A stretch of DNA of 14,594 nt from an uncultured Flavobacteriales bacterium (GTDB taxonomy: Bacteria > Bacteroidota > Bacteroidia > Palsa-965). This document shows, in pieces, positions 1 through 6,771 of the stretch (positions within the stretch are counted from its first letter, which is position 1; each line of letters opens with the position of its first letter). Location of the stretch: assembly GCA_946478675.1 (NCBI GenBank), contig CAMLEF010000079.1:1-14594 (forward strand), written 5' to 3'. The notes below the pieces were generated by a model. The model searched no databases and was not told the origin of the DNA. It worked only from the letters and a program-made list of their open reading frames with translations. Position numbers and translations under genes: made by a program.

Positions 1-558
1 CTGGTCAGCGGTTTCGACGGCCTGATCATGCAATACAAAAGCTGGCTGCATTTACTGGCGAATGATCCGGCGCACGAGCTGAACTATTCGCTGATGACGC
101 TCACGCAACGCTGGTTCCATTTTACTGCACCCGACAGCGTTTATCTCATTCCGGGAGTTTTGCTGCTGTTGCTGCCGCTCGTGCGACGAAGCGAATGGAA
201 GCATTTTAATTTCCGTCTCGTTTACCTCGCGTCGATGCTGGTGTGGGTCGTCATCTTCAATCACAAAGCGGAATCCCCGACGTTCGTGGTAGCGACCTGC
301 GGCGTGGCGCTGTGGGGAATTTCAGAAGCGAAATCGTGGAAACAAACGGCCCTGCTCTGGTTCGTTTTTCTGTTCACGAGCTTGTCGGCGACGGATCTTT
401 TTCCGCCGGTGGTGCGTGAAGAATTCATCAAACCGTATTGCATCAAAGCGTTGCCGTGCATTGTGCTTTGGTTCGTGATGATCGTTGAATTGTTGCGGAA
501 AAGGTACACGCGCGATCAACGCATCGGAGCAACAGTGGAGAAAGTAGAATCAGTGTAG
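1..558 (+). CDS. C-terminal part of a GT87/DUF2029-like membrane glycosyltransferase (5' truncated by window edge)
   Basis: The reading frame is open from base 1 (LVSGFDGLIMQYKSW...) and ends at TAG 556-558, giving the last 185 residues of a longer protein. An internal ATG at 28 is unlikely to be the start, because the frame continues upstream without a stop. The fragment has several hydrophobic segments (around residues 50-62, 73-86, 96-110, 120-130 and 153-166). Its short motif NHKAESPTFVVA resembles the C-terminal part of DUF2029/GT87 polytopic enzymes, which transfer sugars from polyprenyl-phosphate donors on the outer face of the inner membrane. That family call is from memory of the motif. 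The catalytic N-terminal loop lies outside the window, so activity cannot be judged. The last 43 bp overlap the 3' end of the convergent lipoprotein gene. The nearby O-antigen ligase fits a surface-glycan neighbourhood. Confidence 0.6.
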   Translation: MVSGFDGLIMQYKSWLHLLANDPAHELNYSLMTLTQRWFHFTAPDSVYLIPGVLLLLLPLVRRSEWKHFNFRLVYLASMLVWVVIFNHKAESPTFVVATCGVALWGISEAKSWKQTALLWFVFLFTSLSATDLFPPVVREEFIKPYCIKALPCIVLWFVMIVELLRKRYTRDQRIGATVEKVESV

Positions 559-893
559 AACTGTAAGCTTAAACCATTCTTCACCACTTGGTCGAGTACC
601 TGCATGCACTGCAGCGGCGGATCTCCCTGCGGGTTAGCCCTGGAATAATGTACGACACCGTTTTCTCCCTTCAGCGCAATCAGTTTTTTATTGAGTGAAT
701 CCATTGGTGTCAGCTGATGATCCACAAGGATTTCTCCGTTGCCGCGAACGTAAACATCGAGTGTATGTGCTGTTTTGATCGTGTCGGCGGAAAGCGCAGA
801 GGTTTCAGGCGCTGCAACGGAATTATCGTTCGCGTGATTACCACAGGCAAACAAAAGCACACTCAACGGAAGAATGCAAAGAATGGTTTTCAT
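516..893 (-). CDS. Small lipoprotein with a possible ExbD/TolR-like periplasmic domain
   Basis: A 125-residue protein. The start at 893 is chosen because it opens with a typical lipoprotein signal, MKTILCILPLSVLLFAC, with lipobox LFAC and acylated Cys17. The frame stays open further upstream, but only as the shadow of the ligase gene. After a Ser/Ala-rich linker (residues 22-45), residues 46-116 read as strand, GNG turn, strand (LDVYVRGNGEILVD), then helix (MDSLNKKLIAL), strand (VVHYSRANP), helix (MQVLDQVVKNGL) and strand (LQFYTD). This is the order seen in the periplasmic domain of ExbD/TolR, but here it sits behind a lipid anchor instead of a transmembrane helix. The likeness is inferred from pattern only. 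The gene starts 5 bp after the stop of the O-antigen ligase gene, so the two are probably co-transcribed. Its last 43 bp overlap the convergent upstream gene. Confidence 0.7.
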   Translation of the reverse strand: MKTILCILPLSVLLFACGNHANDNSVAAPETSALSADTIKTAHTLDVYVRGNGEILVDHQLTPMDSLNKKLIALKGENGVVHYSRANPQGDPPLQCMQVLDQVVKNGLSLQFYTDSTFSTVAPMR

Positions 894-898
894 GTTTT

Positions 899-2653
899 TT
901 ATTCGACTGGTGAACTGATTTCTTCCGACCGCACCGCACTTCCCCTCGGCATCGCATACAGGAAAAGCGAATTGAAGAAGCCGAAGAAGAAAACGCCCTG
1001 CATCGTTTCCAGCGTATCGTCGTCGATGCAGGAAAGGAAGAAGGTGATGAAGAACGCGAGGTAGAGATAGCTTCTCCAGCGGCGCATGGAAGCGGGCGCA
1101 TACCACAACGCGAAAATGAAATACAGCAACGCCGGAATTCCCAACGTTACGGCGATCGCGAGAAACTGGTTGTGTGAATGCAGCCATTGCCATTCTTCGC
1201 CGAGCCGCGAGCCTTTCGTGTCGTAACGGTCTTCGAACGCAGTGTGTTGTCCTCCCGTTCCCACACCGATCCACGGATGTTCGCGGATGACGCCGGTTGC
1301 CGTCTTGGCCAATTCCAAACGCATCGTCACCGAATTGCCGCTGGGATCGCCGCCGTGACGGTAGTGATACAATTCCCAGATCACCTGGTACAGTCGCCGC
1401 TCCACGGGAGAACGTTCACCGTCGAGCGCGTTCGTGGCGCCATTCTCGATCGCGCGGATCTCGGCGTCCGTCAGCGTCGCAAAACCGTCGGCGTCTTTTC
1501 GCAATCCTTTCGAGGTCATGTAACGCACGAGCGTCATCGATATCTCGTTGCCGTTCACGTCTCTTCCGCCGTTGAGTAAAATTTTACTGCGCGAATTCCA
1601 AGCGGAGTCCAGCTCGTTCCAGCAGACGTACGCCATCACCTGGTAGCCGTTCTCCATCATCGGGTAATTCAGCTGGTGGATGTACGGATGACCGTGTGCA
1701 GAAAAACGTTCGAGGTGCGCGGTGTCGACCGGGTGAAAATTGTAGAAGTCGTTCCAGGCTTTGCGGATCACGTAACCGCTGATGCCGGCGCCTACGAGAA
1801 AAACCGCGAGCAGCCCGTACACCATTTTTTTTCGCTGGTAAATGAAGCTCATCATCACCAGCAGGAAAAATCCTCCGAGCAGCAGAATGACAAGGCCGGT
1901 GAGCGATTGCATGAAAGCGAGGAACCACGTGAACCAGAAGATCACGGCGAGGCATGTGAACTTCAGCAAAATATTTTTCGTGCGGATCATCCAGCGCCCC
2001 GTAAGAAAAACGGCGAGCACGATCATTAATGCGAGACGGATCAGCGGAACGAATTGCGAAGCGTCGCGCAGATCACGCATCGGGTGCTTCGGCGGAATAA
2101 TTCCTTTCGCGACGAGGAAGGTGTAAACGGTGCTGACGAAAACAGCGAGCGTAAAAACCGTCAGCAAACGCTCGAACCATTTTTTCTCCAGCGGCTCCGA
2201 CGTTCCGATGACGACCGGCAGCAGCAACAGCGGCAATTTGATGCGCACGTCTTTCCAGGCTTCGTGCTGGTCCTTCGCCCAGATTGTTCCGATCACGTGC
2301 AGCAGGAAAATTCCGCAGAGCACGAGGATGGAACGGCGGCTGAGGAAGAGCCTTCCTTTCGGCGCAAAATTTCCTTCCCGCATCATGCGACCGAGCATCG
2401 GCCATTGCGGACGCGGAAAATAATAAGCGACCTGCGGTGTGATGCTGCTTTCGAAAACCCAATTGATCGCTACGGTGAAGATGCCGGCGCCGATGAGGAA
2501 CTTGGATAAAGGAAGTCCCGCAGCCATCATGAAGAGGCCGAGCAAATAAATCCAGCGATGGTACTTCTCTCCGAAAAACAAAATGCGGTGGCAGACGGTG
2601 TTGTACGAAAGTACAGAGAAACCGGCAGAGAAAGGGGGAAATGAATTACACAT
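899..2653 (-). CDS. O-antigen ligase / Wzy-type polymerase family membrane protein
   Basis: 584 residues, long for the family (commonly about 400-450). Hydrophobic segments lie near residues 34-47, 51-67, 108-124, 139-150, 163-181, 203-218, 228-247, 252-271, 279-296, 497-517, 528-541 and 552-567. The long polar stretch at about 297-495 is the large periplasmic loop expected before the last helices. It ends in IGVGTGG (462-468) and HSHNQFL (492-498), which match the conserved G-x-G-x-G and HN motifs of the Wzy_C/WaaL group. Such proteins join or polymerise lipid-linked glycans on the periplasmic side. ATG 2653 is the only early start; GEKYHRWIYLLGL at residues 29-41 looks like the family's conserved N-terminus, so about 28 residues precede it. 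No clear ribosome-binding site is visible. The gene is followed after 5 bp by the small lipoprotein. Whether it is a ligase or a polymerase cannot be told from sequence. Confidence 0.82.
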   Translation of the reverse strand: MCNSFPPFSAGFSVLSYNTVCHRILFFGEKYHRWIYLLGLFMMAAGLPLSKFLIGAGIFTVAINWVFESSITPQVAYYFPRPQWPMLGRMMREGNFAPKGRLFLSRRSILVLCGIFLLHVIGTIWAKDQHEAWKDVRIKLPLLLLPVVIGTSEPLEKKWFERLLTVFTLAVFVSTVYTFLVAKGIIPPKHPMRDLRDASQFVPLIRLALMIVLAVFLTGRWMIRTKNILLKFTCLAVIFWFTWFLAFMQSLTGLVILLLGGFFLLVMMSFIYQRKKMVYGLLAVFLVGAGISGYVIRKAWNDFYNFHPVDTAHLERFSAHGHPYIHQLNYPMMENGYQVMAYVCWNELDSAWNSRSKILLNGGRDVNGNEISMTLVRYMTSKGLRKDADGFATLTDAEIRAIENGATNALDGERSPVERRLYQVIWELYHYRHGGDPSGNSVTMRLELAKTATGVIREHPWIGVGTGGQHTAFEDRYDTKGSRLGEEWQWLHSHNQFLAIAVTLGIPALLYFIFALWYAPASMRRWRSYLYLAFFITFFLSCIDDDTLETMQGVFFFGFFNSLFLYAMPRGSAVRSEEISSPVE

Positions 2654-2963
2654 TCAACGGCGGCGTTGGGGCTTTTGCGCTACACACGAAGTGCTGGAAG
2701 GCGCGTCAATGCTGGATTTCCCGCGTGGCGCACGGTTTGCCTCCGCTGGTGAAGCACACCGCATGTCAGCGCAGCAAGTCATACACGATCGAATCAGCAA
2801 CCCGGACCGCCGCATATTCACCGGCAGGCCGGGCGGGCAATTTGCTGCGTCCGCTTTGCTGAATTGGAAAATGCGCTGCGCAACTGCAGGAGGCAAAACC
2901 CGAAATGAAAAGAGATGTTCTGGTACGATGCCGGAGGAAGAATAACAATTAATCAATTTTAAA
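2654..2963. other. 310-bp divergent intergenic region with structured, probably non-coding element
   Basis: This gap separates the minus-strand ligase from the plus-strand lipoprotein. Four overlapping frames stay open for 60-120 codons. None has a recognisable domain, a consistent composition or a start with good context, so I treat them as chance frames in GC-rich DNA. Inverted pairs suggest folding: CGCAGCAA 2770-2777 with TTGCTGCG 2842-2849, and inside it CCCGG 2801-2805 with CCGGG 2829-2833 and CCGCC 2807-2811 with GGCGG 2832-2836 (the last two are mutually exclusive). The final 25 bp before 2964 are AT-rich. I see no good TAnnTTTG box for either flanking gene, although promoters for both must lie here or nearby. 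Confidence 0.45.
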
Positions 2964-3257
2964 ATGAAAACAATTTTTCAAGTACTCGTGCCCTGCGCTT
3001 TAGGGTCCATGCTGTTTTTCGCCTGCGGCCAGCACAAAGAAACGGACGGCAATCACGGTGATATGAACGACGCTTCCGGCAACGGCGCCGCCAGCATGTA
3101 CGACAGCACTGCCAGGGATAATACGCGTACTACCGGCACCACCAGCACCACTACAGCAACGGGCGTGACGACCGGGGGGACCACTTCCTCTACCGGCAGA
3201 ACCACGGGCACGACGAGCTCCACTTCTTCCTATCCGACGACTACAACGACTCACTGA
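2964..3257 (+). CDS. Thr/Ser/Gly-rich low-complexity lipoprotein
   Basis: A 97-residue protein beginning with a lipoprotein signal, MKTIFQVLVPCALGSMLFFAC (lipobox LFFAC, Cys21). The mature part starts polar and acidic (GQHKETDGNHGDMNDASGN). From about residue 52 it is almost only Thr, Ser and Gly, with short repeats such as TTGTT and TSSTGRTTG, and it ends in a run of Thr and a His. No folded domain is evident. It resembles a flexible, possibly O-glycosylated tail, since Bacteroidota O-glycosylate D-S/T motifs; one DST (residues 47-49) is present. The DUF4142 lipoprotein gene follows after 37 bp on the same strand, and the two may be co-transcribed. No function can be assigned. The signal peptide and tight fit between neighbours argue that the gene is real. 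Confidence 0.7.
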   Translation: MKTIFQVLVPCALGSMLFFACGQHKETDGNHGDMNDASGNGAASMYDSTARDNTRTTGTTSTTTATGVTTGGTTSSTGRTTGTTSSTSSYPTTTTTH

Positions 3258-3294
3258 TAAATCAAACCAAAACCATCACTTAAACTATAGCTCT

Positions 3295-3876
3295 ATGAAA
3301 CGCTACATTTTAGTTTTTGCAGCGGCCTGCGCGCTTGCTGCCTGCAACAATGGAAATAACAATGACAACAGCGACAGCGCCGACAGCAAAAAAATGGCGG
3401 ACAAAGCAAACGATCAGAAGTTCGACGACAGCAACCGCGAGCGCGATGCGGATTTCGCAGTGAAAGCGGCCGACGGCGGAATGATGGAAGTTGCGCTGGG
3501 ACGCCTTGCACAAACGAAAGGTTCTACTGCGGAAGTCCGCACGTTCGGCGGCAACATGGTGACGGATCACTCGGCAGCGAATGCTGAACTGAAAGCGCTC
3601 GCTGCACAGAAGAACATCACGCTGCCCGATACGCTCAGCCAGGACAAGCAGGACAAGTACAATGATCTCGCGAAAAAATCCGGAATGGATTTCGACAAGG
3701 CGTACATCGACTTTATGGTGGACGACCACAAAGACGACATTGACGAGTTCCAGAAAGAAGCGGACAAAGGCAATGATCCCGAGCTGAAGAACTGGGCTTC
3801 ACAAAAACTGCCGACACTGCGTCATCACCTGATGATGGCGGAAGACGCGCAGAAAATGGTGAAGGATAAAAAGTAA
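3295..3876 (+). CDS. DUF4142 domain lipoprotein
   Basis: A 193-residue protein with lipoprotein signal MKRYILVFAAACALAAC (lipobox LAAC, Cys17), followed by an Asn/Asp/Ser-rich linker (18-48). Residues about 50-190 form an all-helical DUF4142 domain, a ferritin-like four-helix fold of unknown function. Supporting pieces are DADFAVKAADGGMMEVALGRLA (51-72), VRTFGGNMVTDHSAANAELKALA (81-103), IDFMVDDHKDDIDEFQKEA (138-156) and LPTLRHHLMMAEDAQ (172-186). His92, His145 and His177/178 sit where the family has conserved histidines, but metal binding is unproven. The protein is expected in the periplasm or on an outer-membrane leaflet. It is preceded by another lipoprotein gene at 37 bp and followed by a hairpin. 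Confidence 0.88.
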   Translation: MKRYILVFAAACALAACNNGNNNDNSDSADSKKMADKANDQKFDDSNRERDADFAVKAADGGMMEVALGRLAQTKGSTAEVRTFGGNMVTDHSAANAELKALAAQKNITLPDTLSQDKQDKYNDLAKKSGMDFDKAYIDFMVDDHKDDIDEFQKEADKGNDPELKNWASQKLPTLRHHLMMAEDAQKMVKDKK

Positions 3877-3904
3877 GCGGAGGGATTTCGCGAGATACAA
3901 GTTG

Positions 3905-3950
3905 AACCACGGAGACACTGAGAAAAACGCTCTGTGTTTCCGTGGTTTTA
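3905..3950. repeat. AACCACGGAGACAC hairpin, copy 1 (possible terminator)
   Basis: The left arm AACCACGGAGACAC (3905-3918) pairs with GTGTTTCCGTGGTT (3934-3947): 13 of 14 bases pair, with one wobble, around a 15-nt loop. The stem is followed by TT and AT-rich sequence, and it starts 29 bp after the DUF4142 stop, so it could end that transcript. The left arm is identical over 14 bases to 10346-10359, after the acyl-CoA dehydrogenase gene. Confidence 0.7.
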
Positions 3951-4086
3951 ATCATTTGTACGAGGGGAAGATTTGACGGTGGTTATGGGTTTGCGTCGGC
4001 AGTGAGTGAATGAGTCTATTTGTTTATTTGGGGATTTGTGAATGAGCTTCGTCTTGAAGAGTGACTTCGGCAATCCGATTTTTTTG

Positions 4087-4143
4087 AACCACATAGACAT
4101 AGAGACACATAGAAATCTATTGTGAACTATGTTTCTATGTGTT
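4087..4143. repeat. CATAGA-word hairpin, diverged relative of the AACCACGGAGACAC element
   Basis: It begins with AACCAC, as the two GGAGACAC copies do, but continues with repeated (A)CATAGA words. ACACATAGAAA (4105-4115) pairs perfectly with TTTCTATGTGT (4132-4142) around a 16-nt loop. A run of seven A follows at 4144-4150, so read on the minus strand it has T residues before the stem rather than after it. Confidence 0.6.
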
Positions 4144-4160
4144 AAAAAAATGATTCCTGC

Positions 4161-4196
4161 GGAAAAGAAAAATGGCCCGAACTACCGGACCATTTT
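4161..4196 (-). terminator. Rho-independent-type terminator after the ctpA gene
   Basis: AAATGGCCCG (4170-4179) pairs with CGGACCATTT (4186-4195) around the 6-nt loop AACTAC, with one G-U wobble. Read on the minus strand, the stem is followed by TTTCTTTTCC (4169-4160). It lies 27 bp beyond the ctpA stop and is flanked by A/T runs on both sides, so it may work in both directions. Confidence 0.75.
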
Positions 4197-4222
4197 AAAA
4201 TTCACAAACAGACTCATCGATA

Positions 4223-5977
4223 TCAATCTTCCTTGTGCTCCATGTCCGCGCGCTGCTTCGGTTTGTCTTTCTGCACGACGGTGGTGAGGATGGTGCGCCA
4301 GTTTTTCGTGTCGGTGACGATGCTGATCGCCTGCTTCAGGTCCGGATCGTCTTTCAATGAAGCGGCAACACGGCCGGCCTGGTAATAATAGCGCGATGCG
4401 ATTTCCGTTTCGAGCAGCACCTTGATCTCCGTTTTGAATTCGGTGAAATCATCCGACTTCGCGAGATCGACTTTGTTCTTCAGCGAAGTGAATTCTCCGG
4501 CAACGACGCTGAACGAATTCGTTTTTTCGGCGTGACGTTTGAAAGCGAGCAGGTCGCGTTCTTCTTTCGTGACGTAGGAATAATCTTTCGTTTTCACCCA
4601 GCTCACGAATTCATTGTACTCTTCATCGGTGAGGCGGAACTTGTCGGATGCTGCGATCGTGCCGTGCTTTTGCGCGTAGAACGTGGCGTAATCGAAGATG
4701 AGTGATTTCGCCATGAGCGTATCGGCCAGCACGCTGTAGGTGCGCTCGGGCACTTCCACGTCGGGAATAACGCCGAGGCCGTCCCACACGACGCGGCCGT
4801 TGCGTGTTTTGAAAGCGGTGATCAGCGAATCCGGAACGCGTTCGAGAGTGCCGTCGTCGCGGCGGTGCGAATAATCGATCGACTGCACGCAGCGGCCGCT
4901 CGGCGTATAATATTTCGCCACGGTCACTTTGAAGAGCGAGCCGTACACGAGCGGAAGCGTTTGCTGCACGAGGCCTTTACCAAATGAACGTTGTCCGACG
5001 ATCACCGCGCGATCGAGATCCTGCAGCGAGCCGGAAACGATCTCCGCCGCGGAAGCCGACCAGGGATTCACCATCACGACCAGCGGAATCTGCGTGTCCA
5101 CGGGCGTTGCGTCGGTGCGGTATTGTTTGTCCCATTCTTTCACACGGCCGCGCATCGTCACGACGAGCTGGTTCTTGTCGACGAAAAGGTTGACGATGTT
5201 CACCGCTTCCCGCAGGAGCCCGCCCGGGTTTTCGCGCAGGTCGAGTACGATCGAAGTAGCGCCTTTCTGTTTCAGATCGAGCAGCGCTTCGCGCACTTCT
5301 ACCGCGGAGTTCTCCATGAACTGGTCGAGCTTGATGTAGCCGACGTTGTTCTCGAGCATCGCGGAATAGGAAACGTTCTTCACTTTAATTTCTTCGCGCA
5401 CGATGTTAAAGTCGAGCGGCTTCGGTTCGCCCGGGCGTTCGACTTTCAGTTTCACGGAAGTATTCGGCACGCCTTTCAGCAGCTTGCCCATTTCCTCGTA
5501 CGTTTTGCCTTTGCAGGAAGTGCCGTTGATCTCGAGAATGACGTCACCTGCTTTGAGACCGGATTTCTGCGCGGCAAAACCTTCATACGGTTCCGCGATC
5601 ACGATCTTGTCGCCGATCTGGCGGACCTGCGCGCCGATGCCGCCGTACTGGCCGGAGGTTTGATAACGGTAATCTTCGATCTCTTCTTCGGAGATGTAAT
5701 TCGTATACGGATCGAGCGAGCTGAGCATCGCATCGATACTGGTTTTCGTCAGCGCGCCCGGTTTCGGCTCGTCGACGTACAGCTTGTTGAGCTGCTGGAA
5801 AACGGTGCCGTAGATCTCGAGGTTCTTGGAGATCTCGAACATATGATCGTCTTCTTTATTGTCGGCAAAAGCAAAGCCGATGCAACCGCCGGCGATCATG
5901 GCGAGCGGGATGGCAATGCGTTTGGCGTTTTTACGGAAGAAGGCGAAAGGCTTTCGTGCGGGGGTGGATTCTTTCAT
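4223..5977 (-). CDS. ctpA: S41-family C-terminal processing protease with PDZ domain
   Basis: 584 residues. An N-terminal signal anchor (about 19-38) places the enzyme in the periplasm. The PDZ domain spans about 105-182 (YGGIGAQV at 111-118, SGLKAGDVILEINGT at 139-153). The S41 core holds VGYIKLDQF (212-220), VLDLRENPGG (244-253), NPWSASAAEI (304-313) and SFGKGLVQQ (331-339). By comparison with the CtpA/CtpB family, the Ser-Lys-Gln catalytic set is Ser309, Lys334 and Gln338, all present, so the enzyme should be active. The C-terminal 170 residues are a helical extension usual in Bacteroidota S41 proteins. These proteases cleave near the C-termini of periplasmic proteins; the substrate here is unknown. 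The gene is last in the DUF4271-hemD-rnpA-yidD cluster, 73 bp after yidD, and may also have its own promoter in that gap. A clear terminator follows. Confidence 0.93.
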   Translation of the reverse strand: MKESTPARKPFAFFRKNAKRIAIPLAMIAGGCIGFAFADNKEDDHMFEISKNLEIYGTVFQQLNKLYVDEPKPGALTKTSIDAMLSSLDPYTNYISEEEIEDYRYQTSGQYGGIGAQVRQIGDKIVIAEPYEGFAAQKSGLKAGDVILEINGTSCKGKTYEEMGKLLKGVPNTSVKLKVERPGEPKPLDFNIVREEIKVKNVSYSAMLENNVGYIKLDQFMENSAVEVREALLDLKQKGATSIVLDLRENPGGLLREAVNIVNLFVDKNQLVVTMRGRVKEWDKQYRTDATPVDTQIPLVVMVNPWSASAAEIVSGSLQDLDRAVIVGQRSFGKGLVQQTLPLVYGSLFKVTVAKYYTPSGRCVQSIDYSHRRDDGTLERVPDSLITAFKTRNGRVVWDGLGVIPDVEVPERTYSVLADTLMAKSLIFDYATFYAQKHGTIAASDKFRLTDEEYNEFVSWVKTKDYSYVTKEERDLLAFKRHAEKTNSFSVVAGEFTSLKNKVDLAKSDDFTEFKTEIKVLLETEIASRYYYQAGRVAASLKDDPDLKQAISIVTDTKNWRTILTTVVQKDKPKQRADMEHKED

Positions 5978-6050
5978 GATATTCTAAATTACGAAGAAGA
6001 GCTTCCGGTTCCTGCAGCGAACGGAAATGCGGACTTCGTTTTTACGTTAT

Positions 6051-6308
6051 TTAAGGAACAGGATCGTGGCCGTGGCCGCCCCAGGGGTGACAGCGACCGA
6101 TGCGTTTGAGGGTGAGCCAGCCGCCGCGGATCGCACCGTGTTTGCGAATGGCTTCGATGCCGTATTGTGAGCAGCTCGGTGTGTAACGGCAGGAAGGCGC
6201 GAGGTAGGGCGAGATCGCGTGCTGGTAGAAACGGATCAGTCCCACGAGGATGCCCGAAGCGATCCTTGAAAAAATATTACGCCGGGGAATGGCCGTCGTT
6301 TCCTGCAT
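6051..6308 (-). CDS. yidD: YidD membrane protein insertion efficiency factor
   Basis: 85 residues. An amphipathic or hydrophobic N-terminus (about 13-27) leads into the family signature [30 protein letters not shown] (25-54) and ends [15 protein letters not shown]. The three family cysteines are present (Cys40, Cys46, Cys73). YidD sits on the inner face of the cytoplasmic membrane and helps YidC insert proteins. The ATG start overlaps the last 32 bp of rnpA. A GTG at 6245 would give 64 residues but would drop part of the helix, so I prefer the ATG. The overlap implies translational coupling with rnpA. The 15 or so residues before the helix are a little longer than in many homologues. Confidence 0.93.
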   Translation of the reverse strand: MQETTAIPRRNIFSRIASGILVGLIRFYQHAISPYLAPSCRYTPSCSQYGIEAIRKHGAIRGGWLTLKRIGRCHPWGGHGHDPVP

Positions 6309-6687
6309 CTGCCGCTTTGATCAAACGACGTAAAGTTAGGATTATTTTACCGTCGGTTTCCTTCAGCTTCGGCAGCTCGCGCGGGATGTAGATGAACATC
6401 GCTTTCATGTGCATGTTCCGCTTTTCGAGGTCCTGGTAAAAGAACGCTTTGTTGCGGCGGTACGATTCGCGCAGGATGCGTTTGACGCGGTTACGCTTGA
6501 CGGCGCTTTTGAAATTGCGTTTCGGAACGGCGAAGGCGACTTGTGCAGGAAACAATTGATCTTTTCCCGTTTCCATCCAGACTACGCGAAAGGGAAACAC
6601 CGAAAAGCTTTTGCCTTCCTTCACCAGCACTTCGAATTGCTTCTTCCCGCTGATGCGCTCTTGTTTGGAAAACGTGTAACGAAGCAT
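6277..6687 (-). CDS. rnpA: Ribonuclease P protein component
   Basis: 136 residues. RnpA binds the RNase P RNA and helps cleave the 5' leader of pre-tRNAs. The signature [24 protein letters not shown] (51-74) contains the basic RNR helix (Lys64-Arg70). The N-terminal part [23 protein letters not shown] (6-28) is also typical. The C-terminus after about residue 122 ([14 protein letters not shown]) is a non-conserved tail whose codons overlap the yidD start. In most bacteria rnpA follows rpmH and dnaA; here it follows hemD, as is usual in Bacteroidota. The ATG at 6687 begins 84 bp after the hemD stop, a gap filled by a hairpin. Confidence 0.95.
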   Translation of the reverse strand: MLRYTFSKQERISGKKQFEVLVKEGKSFSVFPFRVVWMETGKDQLFPAQVAFAVPKRNFKSAVKRNRVKRILRESYRRNKAFFYQDLEKRNMHMKAMFIYIPRELPKLKETDGKIILTLRRLIKAADAGNDGHSPA

Positions 6688-6705
6688 GGATCAGTCAGGA
6701 GTTTT

Positions 6706-6760
6706 GAGTCGGGAGTCCGGAGTAATAAGTCTTGAGCACAATACTCCGAACTCCTGGCTC
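6706..6760. repeat. GGAGTCCGGAGT-word hairpin between hemD and rnpA
   Basis: The left arm 6706-6724 and right arm 6742-6760 match as an inverted repeat at 16 of 19 positions around a 17-nt loop. The core GGAGTCCGGAGTA (6712-6724) differs at one base from the complement of 6742-6754. The surrounding sequence is made of related words (caggagt, cgggagt, cggagt, ctggctc, caggctc). No T-run follows the stem on the minus strand, so it does not look like a simple terminator. It could attenuate, or set an RNA end between the hemD and rnpA messages. Confidence 0.65.
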
Positions 6761-6771
6761 CAGGCTCCGAA

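Larger units (their letters stand above)
3877..4222. other. 346-bp convergent intergenic region with three hairpins
   Basis: This gap lies between the ends of the DUF4142 gene (+) and the ctpA gene (-). It holds two word-type hairpins (3905-3947 and 4087-4143) and a classical terminator next to ctpA (4161-4196), each listed separately. The stretch 3951-4085 between the first two holds only the partial direct repeat tgaatgag (once after gtgag and once after ttg). I see no open frame with protein-like features. Confidence 0.6.

Noticed and set aside
2583..2945. 120-codon plus-strand frame crossing the ligase start and the spacer
   Set aside because: It overlaps the 5' end of the ligase on the other strand and shows no signal, domain or promoter. 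Other frames are equally open here.
4991..6109. 372-codon plus-strand open frame opposite ctpA
   Set aside because: It lies opposite an intact S41 protease with all catalytic residues. The peptide is compositionally odd and has no recognisable motif.
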